A stretch of 64,000 nucleotides of DNA from Brevibacterium sp. ZH18 (GCF_022748595.1 NZ_JALDSX010000009.1:39254-103253), one strand, 5' to 3'; positions 24,513 to 33,009 are shown, counted from the first letter of the stretch. Program-made: numbers and translations. Notes: a model not told the origin generated them from the letters alone.

Positions 24513-25955
24513 TCACTGAACCGTCTCCGGCTCGACTACACGGCGATGATCTGGGGGGTGCTGCCGGTGGAAGTCCGTGGCCTGTTGGAAGCTGTGCCCG
24601 GCCGCGAGCAGCAGAGATTCCTCGAAGTCGCCGGCCACGAGCTGCGCAGCGAGGGGAGTCCCGCGGTCGGTGAAGCCAGCGGGCAGAGTGATCGAGGGCA
24701 TTCCGCAGCTGTCGATCGGTCCTGTCGGAATTGTCACGGCATTGAACAGCTCGGGGTCCGAGCCGAAACTTTCCATCTGCGTGATCGTGGGCGAACCGAC
24801 GCCGATTCCCGGGAGCAGAAGCAGGTCGATGTCGTTCATGAGTGAGCGCATGCGACCGGTGAATGCGCGCCGGGACTCCAACAGTTCGTGGTAGTCGACG
24901 GCCGAGAGTCCCCGGCCGATCTCGATGAGCCCAGCCAGATCGGGGCCGTATTCGGCCGAACGGGCGGGGTAGGTCTCGACATGCGCCCCCGCGGTCTCGA
25001 CTCCGCAGAGAGCAGTCCAGTCGGCTGCCGCCGCAGGCAGGTCCGGGGTGCGCACATCGAGCACGCGCCAGCCGAGGCCGACGAGCACCTCGGCGGTCGA
25101 TTCCAGCATTTCGTTGGTGACGTCGTCGAAGTGGGCTGCTGCCAGTTCGCGGTCGAAGCCGACGACCGGTGCGCGGTCGAGCGAGAGTTCCCGACTGTAG
25201 CGGGGGACCGGTTCGAGGGCAGAGGTCGGATCGTTGGAATCGTGGCCGGCGATGGCTTCGAGGATGATCGCGGCGTCACGGGCGCTGCGGGTCATCGGGC
25301 CGATGTGATCGAGGCTTGCGGCGAGAGGGAAGATGCCATGGCGTGAGACCCGACCCCATGTGGGTTTGAGGCCGGTGATGCCGTTTGCCGCAGAGGGGTA
25401 GCGGATCGAGCCGCCTGTGTCCGAGCCCAGCGAGCCGTAGCAGAGGCCCGCGGCAGTGGCGACGCCCGATCCGCTCGAGGACACGCCTGACCAGGTGTTC
25501 GGGTCCCAGGGGTTGACCGGAGTCGGAAGATCGGGGTGGTGGCCGGTGAACGCCCCTTCGGTTAGGCGCAGCTTGCCGAGGATGACGGCGCCCGCTGCCC
25601 GCAGTCGGGCGACGACGGTGGCGTCGAAGTCGGGGCGGAAGTCCGCGTAGATCGTGGTGCCGCCGCCGGTGGGCGCGTCGTGAGTGAAGGCGAGGTCCTT
25701 GATCGCCAGAGGAACCCCGTGCAGGGGGCCGAGCCAGTCACCTCGGGCCAGCCGGGCGTCGCGCTCGTCGGCCTCGGCCAACGCTGTCTCCCGCATGAGG
25801 GTCGCATAGGAGAGCAGATGAGAGTCGAGCTCGCCGATGCGGTCGAACATTGCCTGAGTGGCTTCGCGAGAGCTCAGCCGTCCGGACCGGATCAGCTCCG
25901 AGACTTCGTGGAGTTCGCGGAACTCGAGCCCGCTGTTCGTTGAAGTGGTTGACAT
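24513..25955 (-). CDS. Amidase signature family enzyme
   Basis: This 480-residue cytoplasmic hydrolase splits carboxamides to acid and ammonia. The Ser-Ser-Lys triad is in place: Lys in PLAIKDLAFTH, the cis-Ser region in SGVSSSGSGVATAAGL, and the nucleophile in GSDTGGSIRYPSA. Length and the C-terminal GMPSITLPAGFTDRGTPLAAQLVA match the family. AAGGAGG lies a few bases before the ATG. It stands alone, so the substrate is open; it is not GatA, since no gatB or gatC adjoins it. The 24343-24512 gap shows nothing. Confidence 0.92.
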   Translation of the reverse strand: MSTTSTNSGLEFRELHEVSELIRSGRLSSREATQAMFDRIGELDSHLLSYATLMRETALAEADERDARLARGDWLGPLHGVPLAIKDLAFTHDAPTGGGTTIYADFRPDFDATVVARLRAAGAVILGKLRLTEGAFTGHHPDLPTPVNPWDPNTWSGVSSSGSGVATAAGLCYGSLGSDTGGSIRYPSAANGITGLKPTWGRVSRHGIFPLAASLDHIGPMTRSARDAAIILEAIAGHDSNDPTSALEPVPRYSRELSLDRAPVVGFDRELAAAHFDDVTNEMLESTAEVLVGLGWRVLDVRTPDLPAAAADWTALCGVETAGAHVETYPARSAEYGPDLAGLIEIGRGLSAVDYHELLESRRAFTGRMRSLMNDIDLLLLPGIGVGSPTITQMESFGSDPELFNAVTIPTGPIDSCGMPSITLPAGFTDRGTPLAAQLVAGDFEESLLLAAGHSFQQATDFHRQHPPDHRRVVEPETVQ

Positions 25956-26066
25956 GGAAGCCTCCTTGCATCGTTTCGGTTCATGCTATCGCGCATTCGG
26001 GGGAAGGTCACCCGAGGTCAGAGGCCATTTTGCCTCGGCTCGGTCGAAGCCTCGACTCAGGTTCGT

Positions 26067-26429
26067 TCACCCGTCGGCGAGTCTGCGCAGGGCCTGGATG
26101 TGGGAGTCGAGACGCTGAATGCCTCCCGGAGTGATCGAGACCCAGGTGCGGGGACGTTTGCCCACGTAGCCCTTCTTGACGGAGACCAGCCCTGCTGTTT
26201 CGAGGGTGGAGATGTGGCGGGAGAGGACCGAGTCCGAGACTCCCAGCGAGTCGCGCAGGAGCTTGAACTCCGCCCGGTCACGATTCTTCAGACTCGCGAC
26301 GATCCCGAGTCGGGTGGGATTGTTCAGGTCGGAGTCGACCTGAGCCAGGGACTCGCCGAGGTTGCTCATCGTGGCATCGGAGTGGTCGTCAGATCGGTTG
26401 TCGGATTGGTCGTCGAGTGAGCGATTCAT
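26067..26429 (-). CDS. Winged-helix transcriptional regulator (ArsR/MarR-like, HTH_34 type)
   Basis: This 120-residue DNA-binding protein has a polar N-terminal tail. A winged helix-turn-helix follows: NNPTRLGIVASLKNRDRAEFKLLRDSLGVSDSVLSRHISTLETAGLVSVKKGYVGKRPRTWVSITPGG. This is the PF13601-like single-domain type, which usually represses its own operon. It lies 56 bases downstream of a four-helix membrane protein gene on the same strand; the promoter ahead of that gene carries two similar inverted repeats that are likely its operators. The ATG at 26429 is chosen over upstream frame extension because the region before it lacks conserved sequence. Confidence 0.88.
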   Translation of the reverse strand: MNRSLDDQSDNRSDDHSDATMSNLGESLAQVDSDLNNPTRLGIVASLKNRDRAEFKLLRDSLGVSDSVLSRHISTLETAGLVSVKKGYVGKRPRTWVSITPGGIQRLDSHIQALRRLADG

Positions 26430-26485
26430 GTTCGTGCCTTTCGTGCTCTTTGGTCGGATCGTCGCCTTGCGGGGTGACCCGGTGC

Positions 26486-26905
26486 TCAGCGGCGCAGGCC
26501 GACCAGCGCGAGAATCGGCGAGGCGACCCAGAGGAAGCCGGCTGCGACGAAGGGCGCCCACGAGGTGGGGTCGAAGCTGTCGAGGATGACGGAGACGAAG
26601 AACGCGATGAAGTAGACCGGTAGCCAGGTCAAGAGCAGGAACATCGAGCGTCGACTCCAACTCAGTGCCTTGACGAGGTAGACGATCATTGCCGGGATCA
26701 GCCAGGCCCAGCCGGCCCCGAGGATGATGAGCTGTGTTGTGTTGTCCTCGATGAGTCCGATTCCGACGAGTCCGACCGAGACGCCGGCGCTCATAACGAA
26801 GAGTGCCGATACCAGTGGCCAGGCATCGGCGGTTCGAGCCTGCTTCTGACTGGATTCGACCTGTGAGAGAAGATCGTCGGCCTGCTGCGGGGTGGGGGTG
26901 CTCAT
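26486..26905 (-). CDS. Four-helix membrane protein co-transcribed with a winged-helix regulator
   Basis: This 139-residue protein has a polar 28-residue N-terminus and four hydrophobic segments (about residues 30-52, 58-80, 88-110 and 118-136). I do not recognise a named family. Small membrane proteins paired with this regulator type are common in actinobacteria, and the pair usually responds to membrane or antibiotic stress; that is inference. It is transcribed from a promoter flanked by two palindromes. Confidence 0.75.
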   Translation of the reverse strand: MSTPTPQQADDLLSQVESSQKQARTADAWPLVSALFVMSAGVSVGLVGIGLIEDNTTQLIILGAGWAWLIPAMIVYLVKALSWSRRSMFLLLTWLPVYFIAFFVSVILDSFDPTSWAPFVAAGFLWVASPILALVGLRR

Positions 26906-26944
26906 GACTGCTCCTTCGTTGGATTCGTCACCGCGAACGGTTCA

Positions 26945-26997
26945 CTTCCGAATGGAAGCAATGTCAGCTTAGCAACTACTTTCCAACATGGAAAGTA
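26945..26997 (-). promoter_or_regulatory. Two inverted-repeat operators ahead of the membrane/regulator operon
   Basis: TACTTTCC-aacat-GGAAAGTA (26977-26997) has perfect 8-bp arms. CTTCC-gaat-GGAAG (26945-26958) is a shorter version of the same motif. Both are centred 40-80 bases upstream of the membrane protein start, as expected for autorepression by the winged-helix protein. Confidence 0.65.
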
Positions 26998-27048
26998 AAT
27001 TCACGAAGAACTCTCCGGAGAACGTTCAGGAGGTGTGAAATGAGTGAG

Positions 27049-27498
27049 CTATTGAGCCGATGCGGCCACAGTGGCGGCGAGCTCGGTCGCCTTTTCCAGA
27101 TGCGCGTCGGTGACCTCTCCGGTGAAGATCAGAGGATCGAAGACGAGCGACCAGCCCAGGCCGGTCGTGATCTGCTTCATCGCAACCTCGGCGCCGGTGG
27201 TGTCGTATCCGCCGTGGACCCAGTAGGAGAAGGGGCGCCCCGCGGTTGGCTCTCTGACCGCGTCGTAGGTCGTGTCGAAGAAGTGTTTGAGTGCTCCGGA
27301 GATGTAGCCGAAGTTCGCGGTCGTGCCCAGCACATAGGCGTCGGCGGCGAGCACGTCGTCGACGGTGGCCTCGAGGGCGGGCCTGACGGTGATGTCGATA
27401 TCGCCCAGCTCGGGCAGGTGCAGTCCGATTTGGGCCGCCTCGGCGATCTGAGCCGTTGCCTTCGACGGTGAGTGATGAACGAGCAGTACGCTGACCAT
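27049..27498 (-). CDS. Flavodoxin-family protein (possible NAD(P)H-dependent reductase)
   Basis: This 149-residue protein has a flavodoxin-like fold. The N-terminal VLLVHHSPSKATAQIAEAAQIGL resembles the FMN phosphate loop, and GTTANFGYISGALKHFFDTTYD is the typical second FMN-contact loop. YWVHGGYDTTGAEVAMKQI follows. It probably binds FMN and moves electrons or reduces a quinone-like substrate in the cytoplasm. It is divergent from the sirtuin gene. No partner is visible. Confidence 0.85.
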   Translation of the reverse strand: MVSVLLVHHSPSKATAQIAEAAQIGLHLPELGDIDITVRPALEATVDDVLAADAYVLGTTANFGYISGALKHFFDTTYDAVREPTAGRPFSYWVHGGYDTTGAEVAMKQITTGLGWSLVFDPLIFTGEVTDAHLEKATELAATVAASAQ

Positions 27499-27598
27499 AG
27501 GATCAGCCTAGACCTGTGACCTGAAGATGTGCGTCGAGCCTTGAGAGAACGGGTCGATGAGCTCATCCACTACGATGCGAGAACGAACGGGGGAGTCC

Positions 27599-28534
27599 AT
27601 GGCGGTCATCTTCGACCCGCTCCGGGGCCGGATTCGGCCCGAGGCGAGCCATACCGACGCTGAGATCATCGACGTGCTCACGGGCGCGTTCGACCCCGGC
27701 AGCGGGCCGATCGCCGCCGAGGACTGGGCGGTGCTCACCGGTGCCGGAATGAGCACGGACTCCGGAATCCCCGACTACCGGGGCCCCGACTCACCGCCTC
27801 GGCGGCCGATGACGATCCAGACGTTCCTCTCCCACCCGGATCAGCAGGCGCGCTATTGGGCGCGCTCGTGGGTCGGATGGCCGCGCATGCGCTCGGCGAA
27901 GCCGAACTCCGGGCACCTCGCATTGGCGCAGATCCCGGTCACGGGGGTCATCACACAGAACGTCGATGGACTGCACCAGGCCGCCGCCGAGGCGGAGCGC
28001 AGTCCCAGCCCTGTCGTTGACCTGCATGGAAGCCTTGACCGGGTCATCTGCCTCGCCAACGGGCATCTCTTCGATCGTGATGTGGTGCAGAGGTGGCTGA
28101 CGGAACTCAACCCGGAGTTCGCGAAGACCGTCGGCATCGATCCGATCGACGTCGAGACCGCCCCTGACGGCGACGTCGAGCTCGAGGAGACGGCGGACTT
28201 CCGAGTGGCCGAGTGCCCCGAATGCGGTGGAATCCTCAAACCCGACGTCGTCTACTTCGGAGACTCAGTACCGCCGGACCGGCTGCAGACAGCCAACCGA
28301 CTGTGCGAGGAGGCGAAGGGACTCGTCGTCCTCGGGTCGTCGCTGGCTGTGCTCTCCGGTCTGAGATTCGTGCGTGCGGCCGAGAAGGCGTCGAAGCCCA
28401 TCGTCATCGTCACGGACGGTCCGACCAGGGGCGATGAGCTCGCCGACTATCGGTCGATCACACGCGTCGCTGACTTCGTGGAAGCATGGGCATTCAGCCG
28501 AATCCAAGGCGATGATGACAAGGTGAGGACATGA
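27599..28534 (+). CDS. Sir2-family NAD-dependent protein deacylase with incomplete zinc site
   Basis: This 311-residue enzyme would remove acyl groups from lysines using NAD. It has GAGMSTDSGIPDYRG (NAD site), TQNVDGLH and the catalytic His in DLHGSLDRV. The zinc ribbon normally has two CxxC pairs. The second (AECPECGG) is present, but the first reads VICLANGH, with Asn in place of the second Cys. The zinc tetrad is thus C-N-C-C. The ATG at 27599 has GGGGGAG just ahead; the frame extends 14 codons upstream. It overlaps the following gene by 4 bases. Overall it resembles SIRT4-like bacterial sirtuins. Confidence 0.92.
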   Translation: MAVIFDPLRGRIRPEASHTDAEIIDVLTGAFDPGSGPIAAEDWAVLTGAGMSTDSGIPDYRGPDSPPRRPMTIQTFLSHPDQQARYWARSWVGWPRMRSAKPNSGHLALAQIPVTGVITQNVDGLHQAAAEAERSPSPVVDLHGSLDRVICLANGHLFDRDVVQRWLTELNPEFAKTVGIDPIDVETAPDGDVELEETADFRVAECPECGGILKPDVVYFGDSVPPDRLQTANRLCEEAKGLVVLGSSLAVLSGLRFVRAAEKASKPIVIVTDGPTRGDELADYRSITRVADFVEAWAFSRIQGDDDKVRT

Positions 28535-29169
28535 CCAACCTCGCACGCACTGAACGACTGCGCCTTGTCGCCGCCGCCCGCCGGGCTGGCGAAGACGCCC
28601 CCACTCTCTGTGAAGGGTGGACCGTGAGAGACCTCGCGACTCACCTTGTGGTCCGCGAACGTCATCCGGCTGCGGCTCTCGGATACTTCCTCCCGAAGTT
28701 CGAGGGCCGGCGCGATGAGCAGGAGGCGGAGTATGCGGCGATGCCGTTCTCGAGCCTGCTCGGCCTCGTCGCATCACCGCCGAAGTGGACCCCGGGTGGG
28801 TGGCCCGGCGTCGAGTTCGCGATGAACACGACCGAATACATCGTCCACCACGAGGACATCAGGCGGGCCGAGATCGAATGGTTCCCGCGGAGGCTCTCCG
28901 TTGAGGACAACAAGACTGTGTGGACGCAGTGCCGGGTCGCACTCCTGGCCTTCGCAGCGAAGGCTGACGGTCCGGTCGAGATCAGCAGTCCGGGCTTCGG
29001 CACTCGCAGTGCCGGCAGAAAGAAGGGCGCCGGTAAGAAGGGCAGTACCGGGAAGAAGGGCAGTACCGGGAAGAGCAGCGCCGGGCCGATTGCGATCACC
29101 GGTCAGCCGGTGGAGATCCTGCTCTATCTGATGGGCCGCGAGGAGCACGCTCTCGTCGACGTCAGGTGA
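28531..29169 (+). CDS. TIGR03085-family metal-binding protein (DinB/mycothiol-isomerase-like)
   Basis: This 212-residue protein begins LARTERLRLVAAARRAGEDAPTLCEGWTVRDLATHLVVRERHPAAALGYF, diagnostic of TIGR03085. The later HHEDIRRAE supplies further metal-ligand candidates. The fold is a DinB-like four-helix bundle related to mycothiol-dependent maleylpyruvate isomerase; the activity is unknown. A Lys/Gly/Ser repeat (KKGAGKKGSTGKKGSTGKSS, about residues 168-190) interrupts the C-terminal region just before the conserved end and is absent from typical members as I recall them. The gene is coupled to the sirtuin by a 4-base overlap. Confidence 0.87.
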   Translation: MTNLARTERLRLVAAARRAGEDAPTLCEGWTVRDLATHLVVRERHPAAALGYFLPKFEGRRDEQEAEYAAMPFSSLLGLVASPPKWTPGGWPGVEFAMNTTEYIVHHEDIRRAEIEWFPRRLSVEDNKTVWTQCRVALLAFAAKADGPVEISSPGFGTRSAGRKKGAGKKGSTGKKGSTGKSSAGPIAITGQPVEILLYLMGREEHALVDVR

Positions 29170-29301
29170 GAGTGGGGTGGTCCCAAAATGATGCGAAGTC
29201 GGGAAAACCCCCGGGCAGGTCGACGGACTTCAGCATTCACACAGGAGGCTGAGGGTTTCTAGGCTGAAGACATCAGCAGGAACACCTCGAAAGGTCCAGC
29301 C

Positions 29302-29940
29302 ATGAACACGCCAGTCGCCCCGAACTCGAACCCGGTCCCCGATCCAAACCACCCGTCTGATCCGAACCTCCCGTCTGATCCGAACCTCCCGTCCGATTCG
29401 AACCACCCTTCTGATCCGACCTCGGCTTCAAACGACTATCCGGCTTTGGATGCTCCTGCTCCAGGCCGACCGCAGAGCTATGGCGGGTCTCCCGGCTACG
29501 ACGCTCCCCAGAACTACGACGTCTCCCAAAACTACGGCGCCTCCCAGAACTACGGCGCTCCTCAGGGATATGGATACCCGCAGAGTTATGGAGATCCCCA
29601 GAGTTACGGAAGCTCTCCGGGATACGATGCTTCAGGCAGTTACCCTGCACGGCATCAGCCGCCTCGCGCGGAGGAGGACCCGGGCAAAGTGCTTGGCATC
29701 GTCTCCCTCGTCGCGACCCTCTCGACCTTCCTCGGCTTCAACTTCATCGGGCCCGTCGTCGGCATCATCACCGGCTACATGGCACGCAAGAACTCCCGCA
29801 GTGCAGGTCTGGCAGATAATGCCATGGGCAAGTGGGGCTTCATCCTCGGTATCGCCTTCGTCTCGCTGGCGGTCCTCGTCGGACTGCTCGGACTTTCGGT
29901 CAGCGCCTTCTCCGGACTGTTCGGATACCTCGGCGCCTGA
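29302..29940 (+). CDS. DUF4190-type membrane protein with Pro/Tyr/Gln-rich N-terminus
   Basis: This 212-residue protein has a disordered N-terminal half made of two repeat series: SDPNLPSDPNLPSDSNHP, then SQNYGASQNYGAPQGYG-type units. Two membrane helices follow (LGIVSLVATLSTFLGFNFIGPVVGIITGYMAR and GFILGIAFVSLAVLVGLLGL), matching DUF4190. Such proteins carry a cytoplasmic low-complexity tail and have no defined role. A GAAAGG site precedes the ATG, and TAGGCT upstream at about 29259 is a likely -10 box. It converges on the spermidine-synthase-like gene. Confidence 0.82.
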   Translation: MNTPVAPNSNPVPDPNHPSDPNLPSDPNLPSDSNHPSDPTSASNDYPALDAPAPGRPQSYGGSPGYDAPQNYDVSQNYGASQNYGAPQGYGYPQSYGDPQSYGSSPGYDASGSYPARHQPPRAEEDPGKVLGIVSLVATLSTFLGFNFIGPVVGIITGYMARKNSRSAGLADNAMGKWGFILGIAFVSLAVLVGLLGLSVSAFSGLFGYLGA

Positions 29941-29952
29941 CGGCCGGTCGCC

Positions 29953-31611
29953 TCAGTACCCGACCCAGGCCCCGCGTTCCTGGTCGAGCACATAGGGGTG
30001 AAGCAGAGTCGAGGCCTCGACCTTGCCCACGGACTGCCGGTCGCGGTCCGGAGGAAATGCGGTCGAGGCGGCGAGCACCTCGGCGCTGACGAACTTCAGA
30101 TCCCCGGGAGCACCCCGGGGCATCGTCACGTCCGGGCCCTCTCCGCCGTCGGCGACAGCCGAGCCAGCGCCTGTGTCTCGAGGACTGCCCGGAGCAGCGG
30201 CCAGGAAGTATCCCCAGTCTCCGAAGCTCGGCACATCGACGTGATAAGGCGTGGTGGCAAGACCCGCCTCAGCAACGGCTTCGCCGATGCCCCAATACGC
30301 ATCGGGAGCGAAGTACGGTGATCCGGCCTGGACAACGAGGCGGGCGCCCGGAGCCATCACCTGCTTGATCAATCCGTAGAACTCGACGCTGTAGAGCTTC
30401 GAGGTGGCCACATCGTCGGGGTCCGGAAGGTCCGCGATGACTGCGTCATAGGCGGGATGCTCGGTTTCGCGCAGCCAGGTGAAGGCATCGGCGGCGATCG
30501 TCGTCACCCGCGGGTCGTCGAGCGAGTCCTCGTTGAAGTCGGTGAAGTGATCTGACGTCTTGGCCATCTCGAGGATACGAGGGTCGAGATCGACCAGGGT
30601 CACCGATTCGACGTCGGGGTATTTGAGGATCTCGCGCACTGCGAGTCCGTCGCCCCCACCGAGGACGAGCACGTTGCGCCGAGGACCGTTCATGAGCGGG
30701 TGGACGAGCGACTCGTGATAGCGATACTCATCCGCCGAGGCGAACTGCAGATCCCCGTTGAGGTACAGCCTCGTGTCGCCGGTCTTCAATGATTCGGTGA
30801 GCACGATCTCCTGATAGTCCGTGCGTTCAGAGACGACGATCGGGTCGCGGTAGAGGCGCTGTCTCGCGGTCACCTCGATGTCGTCGGTGAAGATCCACAC
30901 CACGGTGAGTCCGCCGACGATGATGACGAGCAACGCGGCCAGGAGTGCCTGTGCTCTGGGCCGAAGCTCGGCACGGAAGAGCCAGAGGACGATGAGGACG
31001 CCGACGACGGTGTTCGTGATCCCCACAGCAAGAGCACCGCGGGTCAGGCCGAAGAGCGGCAGCAGCAGGAACGGAAACGCGAGTCCGCCGACGAGTCCGC
31101 CCACGTAGTCGGCGGCGAACAGGTCCGCGACGGCGCTTGAGGCCTTCTGCGCCCGGATGCGCTGGACGAGTTCCATGAGCAGCGGGATCTCAGCCCCGAT
31201 CAGCGCGCCGATGGCGAAGGCCATGGCGACCATCGCGATCGTGTAGACATCGGCGAATGCGAAGGCCAGGTAGAGCAGGATGACCGACAGGCCTCCGATG
31301 ACACCCAGCGCGGCTTCGATCAGGGCGAAGGCGACGGCGGCGAACTCAGTGAGGCGCTTCGTCGCCAGCGAGCCGATCCCCATGGCGAAGACCATGACGG
31401 CGAGCACGATCGAGGCCTGCACGATCGTGTCGCCCAGCAGGTAGGAGCCGAGGGCGACGAGAGCCAGCTCGTAGACCATGCCGCAGCTGGCGCAGATGAA
31501 GACGGCAAGGAGGACGAAGAAACGGGCAGGCCCCGGCTTCAGCGGCAGGTTGATCGGTTTGGTCGAGCCTGTGCTGCCGGAGTCATACTCGGCCTCGGTC
31601 TGGGAGCTCAA
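29953..31611 (-). CDS. Membrane-bound spermidine-synthase-like aminopropyltransferase
   Basis: This 552-residue protein has about seven N-terminal membrane helices (residues about 25-230) and a cytoplasmic SpeE-type domain. The latter shows DYQEIVLTE, LYLNGDLQFASADEYRYHESLVHP, VLVLGGGDGLAVREILKYPDVESVTLVDLDP and YDAVIADLPDPDD, a motif set close to polyamine synthases. It would transfer an aminopropyl group from decarboxylated AdoMet, or act as a related methyltransferase. The TTG at 31611 overlaps the DUF350 stop (TTGA). It is the last gene of a coupled cluster with DUF350, a Gly-rich membrane protein, DUF2617 and DUF4178. A real polyamine product is not shown by sequence alone. Confidence 0.9.
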   Translation of the reverse strand: MSSQTEAEYDSGSTGSTKPINLPLKPGPARFFVLLAVFICASCGMVYELALVALGSYLLGDTIVQASIVLAVMVFAMGIGSLATKRLTEFAAVAFALIEAALGVIGGLSVILLYLAFAFADVYTIAMVAMAFAIGALIGAEIPLLMELVQRIRAQKASSAVADLFAADYVGGLVGGLAFPFLLLPLFGLTRGALAVGITNTVVGVLIVLWLFRAELRPRAQALLAALLVIIVGGLTVVWIFTDDIEVTARQRLYRDPIVVSERTDYQEIVLTESLKTGDTRLYLNGDLQFASADEYRYHESLVHPLMNGPRRNVLVLGGGDGLAVREILKYPDVESVTLVDLDPRILEMAKTSDHFTDFNEDSLDDPRVTTIAADAFTWLRETEHPAYDAVIADLPDPDDVATSKLYSVEFYGLIKQVMAPGARLVVQAGSPYFAPDAYWGIGEAVAEAGLATTPYHVDVPSFGDWGYFLAAAPGSPRDTGAGSAVADGGEGPDVTMPRGAPGDLKFVSAEVLAASTAFPPDRDRQSVGKVEASTLLHPYVLDQERGAWVGY

Positions 31612-32033
31612 AGGAGTGCTGCGGCCATGATGCCCGCGATGCCCACGTGAGCGGAGGCGTTGACCCACACTTCGGGGTGGAACTCATCGGGTTTGACGAT
31701 GTCGCCGAGCTTGCCGGGGGTGAAAGCATCGATGAGCAGGAAGCTTGCAGCCATGAGGATGATGCCGACAAGGCCGAAGACCAGTGTGGAGATGATGCCC
31801 AGGAGCAGGTCATCGGAGCTGGCGCGGATCGCGGCGATGACGATGATCGCCACGCCCAGCAGGTCGGAGGCCACGAGGATCGCGGCATTCTTCGACTTCT
31901 TCTCCCACAGGATGACGTGGAGCTTCCCCGGGGTGAGGAGGTCGACGACGAAGTAGCCGATGAGCATGAGCACGAGGCCGCTCAGGGCATAGGAGAGGAC
32001 GATCCCGATCTCCAGGAAGAGTTCTGCCAACAT
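31608..32033 (-). CDS. DUF350 family membrane protein
   Basis: This 141-residue protein has four membrane helices forming two DUF350 repeats: LSGLVLMLIGYFVVDLLTPGKL and IILMAASFLLIDAFTPGKLGDIV. The duplicated DxxTPGKL turn is characteristic. E. coli YjfL is a relative encoded beside a glutathionylspermidine-synthase-like gene; here the partner is a spermidine-synthase-like enzyme, so DUF350 proteins travel with polyamine chemistry. It may be a channel or a membrane scaffold. Its stop overlaps the next gene's TTG start. Confidence 0.9.
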   Translation of the reverse strand: MLAELFLEIGIVLSYALSGLVLMLIGYFVVDLLTPGKLHVILWEKKSKNAAILVASDLLGVAIIVIAAIRASSDDLLLGIISTLVFGLVGIILMAASFLLIDAFTPGKLGDIVKPDEFHPEVWVNASAHVGIAGIMAAALL

Positions 32034-32071
32034 GATTGCCTTTCAGGGTGCTGTCAATGCGTCGAACACTG

Positions 32072-32437
32072 TCATTTGCCGGTGCCGGGTCCGCCGCCGC
32101 GGAAACCGGAACCATCGCCGTAGGTTGATCCGGTGCTGCTGGATCCGCCGCCGAAGAACGGCAAGAAGAAGAACCCTCCGCCGCCGCCCGAACCGTCGGA
32201 GTCATCCGAGCAGCCGTTCACGACGTTGCTGAGGACGAGCACGATGACGACGAGGATGATGACGGTTCCGCAGCCAGAGCCCTTCTTCTCGCGTCCTCCG
32301 TTGTTGTTCGAGTCGCCGGAGCCGCGTCCGCCGTTGCCGGAACCGCCGTTGCCGGAACCTCCGTCGCCGGAACCGCCGTTCGGGGCATCGAAGTTGAAGG
32401 AGCCTCCGCTCATGGAGACGTTGGGGTCGTGGCTCAT
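32072..32437 (-). CDS. Gly/Ser-rich single-span membrane protein of the DUF350/SpeE cluster
   Basis: This 121-residue protein starts MSHDPNVSMSGGSFNFDAP. A Gly-Ser-Asn-rich stretch (GGSGDGGSGNGGSGNGG), one membrane helix (GTVIILVVIVLVLSNVVNG) and a Gly/Phe-rich tail ending in GPGTGK follow. I know no family name. The ATG overlaps the stop of DUF2617 by 4 bases, so it is a true member of the cluster. The glycine-rich ends may be extracellular or phase-forming; no function is claimed. Confidence 0.78.
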   Translation of the reverse strand: MSHDPNVSMSGGSFNFDAPNGGSGDGGSGNGGSGNGGRGSGDSNNNGGREKKGSGCGTVIILVVIVLVLSNVVNGCSDDSDGSGGGGGFFFLPFFGGGSSSTGSTYGDGSGFRGGGPGTGK

Positions 32438-33009
32438 GCGCTCCTCCTGAGCTCGCTGCGGCTGTGGACGATCTGTCGATGCTGCGGATAGCAGTGCCAC
32501 GTCTCCCAGCTCATGTCGCCCTCACCATCCTCGCCATCGTCGCCAGAGGTGAGCGCGAGCGCGGTGAGCGCACCGGGATCACCGGGGAAGGCGACCACGA
32601 GGTGATTGTCGTAAGCGCTGGAACGCTCGACCACCTCGGCGGCGGCTTCAGCGAAGCTGGTCTCGACCTCATGCGTCTGTGCGGTGAACCGGTGCCGGGT
32701 GAACCCGGACCACATGCCGGTCATGGTCTGAGTCGTGCCCCAGTCCGGTCGCATGGTCTCGGCCGCACCGTCGCCGAGGCAGGCGAACGTTTCGATGAAC
32801 GCGTCAGATTCGTGACCGCTGAGGATGACCTGGTGGGAGGAGCCGATGACGTGGAGTTCGAGGCGGAGTCCGTCGGTCCCGGGAAGATCGATGATCGTCG
32901 AGGCCAGCGGTGTGATGCGGGTGTGCTCGAGGCTGAAGCACAGCGCTTCGGCAGAGGTGTCGGCGAAGGGGACGTCGACGGTGATCGGCGGTGGGGGAGC
33001 GAGCGTCAT
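32434..33009 (-). CDS. DUF2617 family protein
   Basis: This 191-residue soluble protein resembles DUF2617, whose members sit in the same DUF4178-DUF350-speE neighbourhood in actinobacteria. Recognisable blocks are VDVPFADTSAEALCFSLEH, RLELHVIGSSHQVIL and HETVETSFAEAAAEVVERSSAYDNHLVVAFPGDPGALTALAL-like text, and WETWHCYPQHRQIVHSRS near the end. No catalytic motif is evident. It is coupled to its neighbours at both ends: TGATG with DUF4178 and ATGA with the Gly-rich protein. Confidence 0.8.
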   Translation of the reverse strand: MTLAPPPPITVDVPFADTSAEALCFSLEHTRITPLASTIIDLPGTDGLRLELHVIGSSHQVILSGHESDAFIETFACLGDGAAETMRPDWGTTQTMTGMWSGFTRHRFTAQTHEVETSFAEAAAEVVERSSAYDNHLVVAFPGDPGALTALALTSGDDGEDGEGDMSWETWHCYPQHRQIVHSRSELRRSA

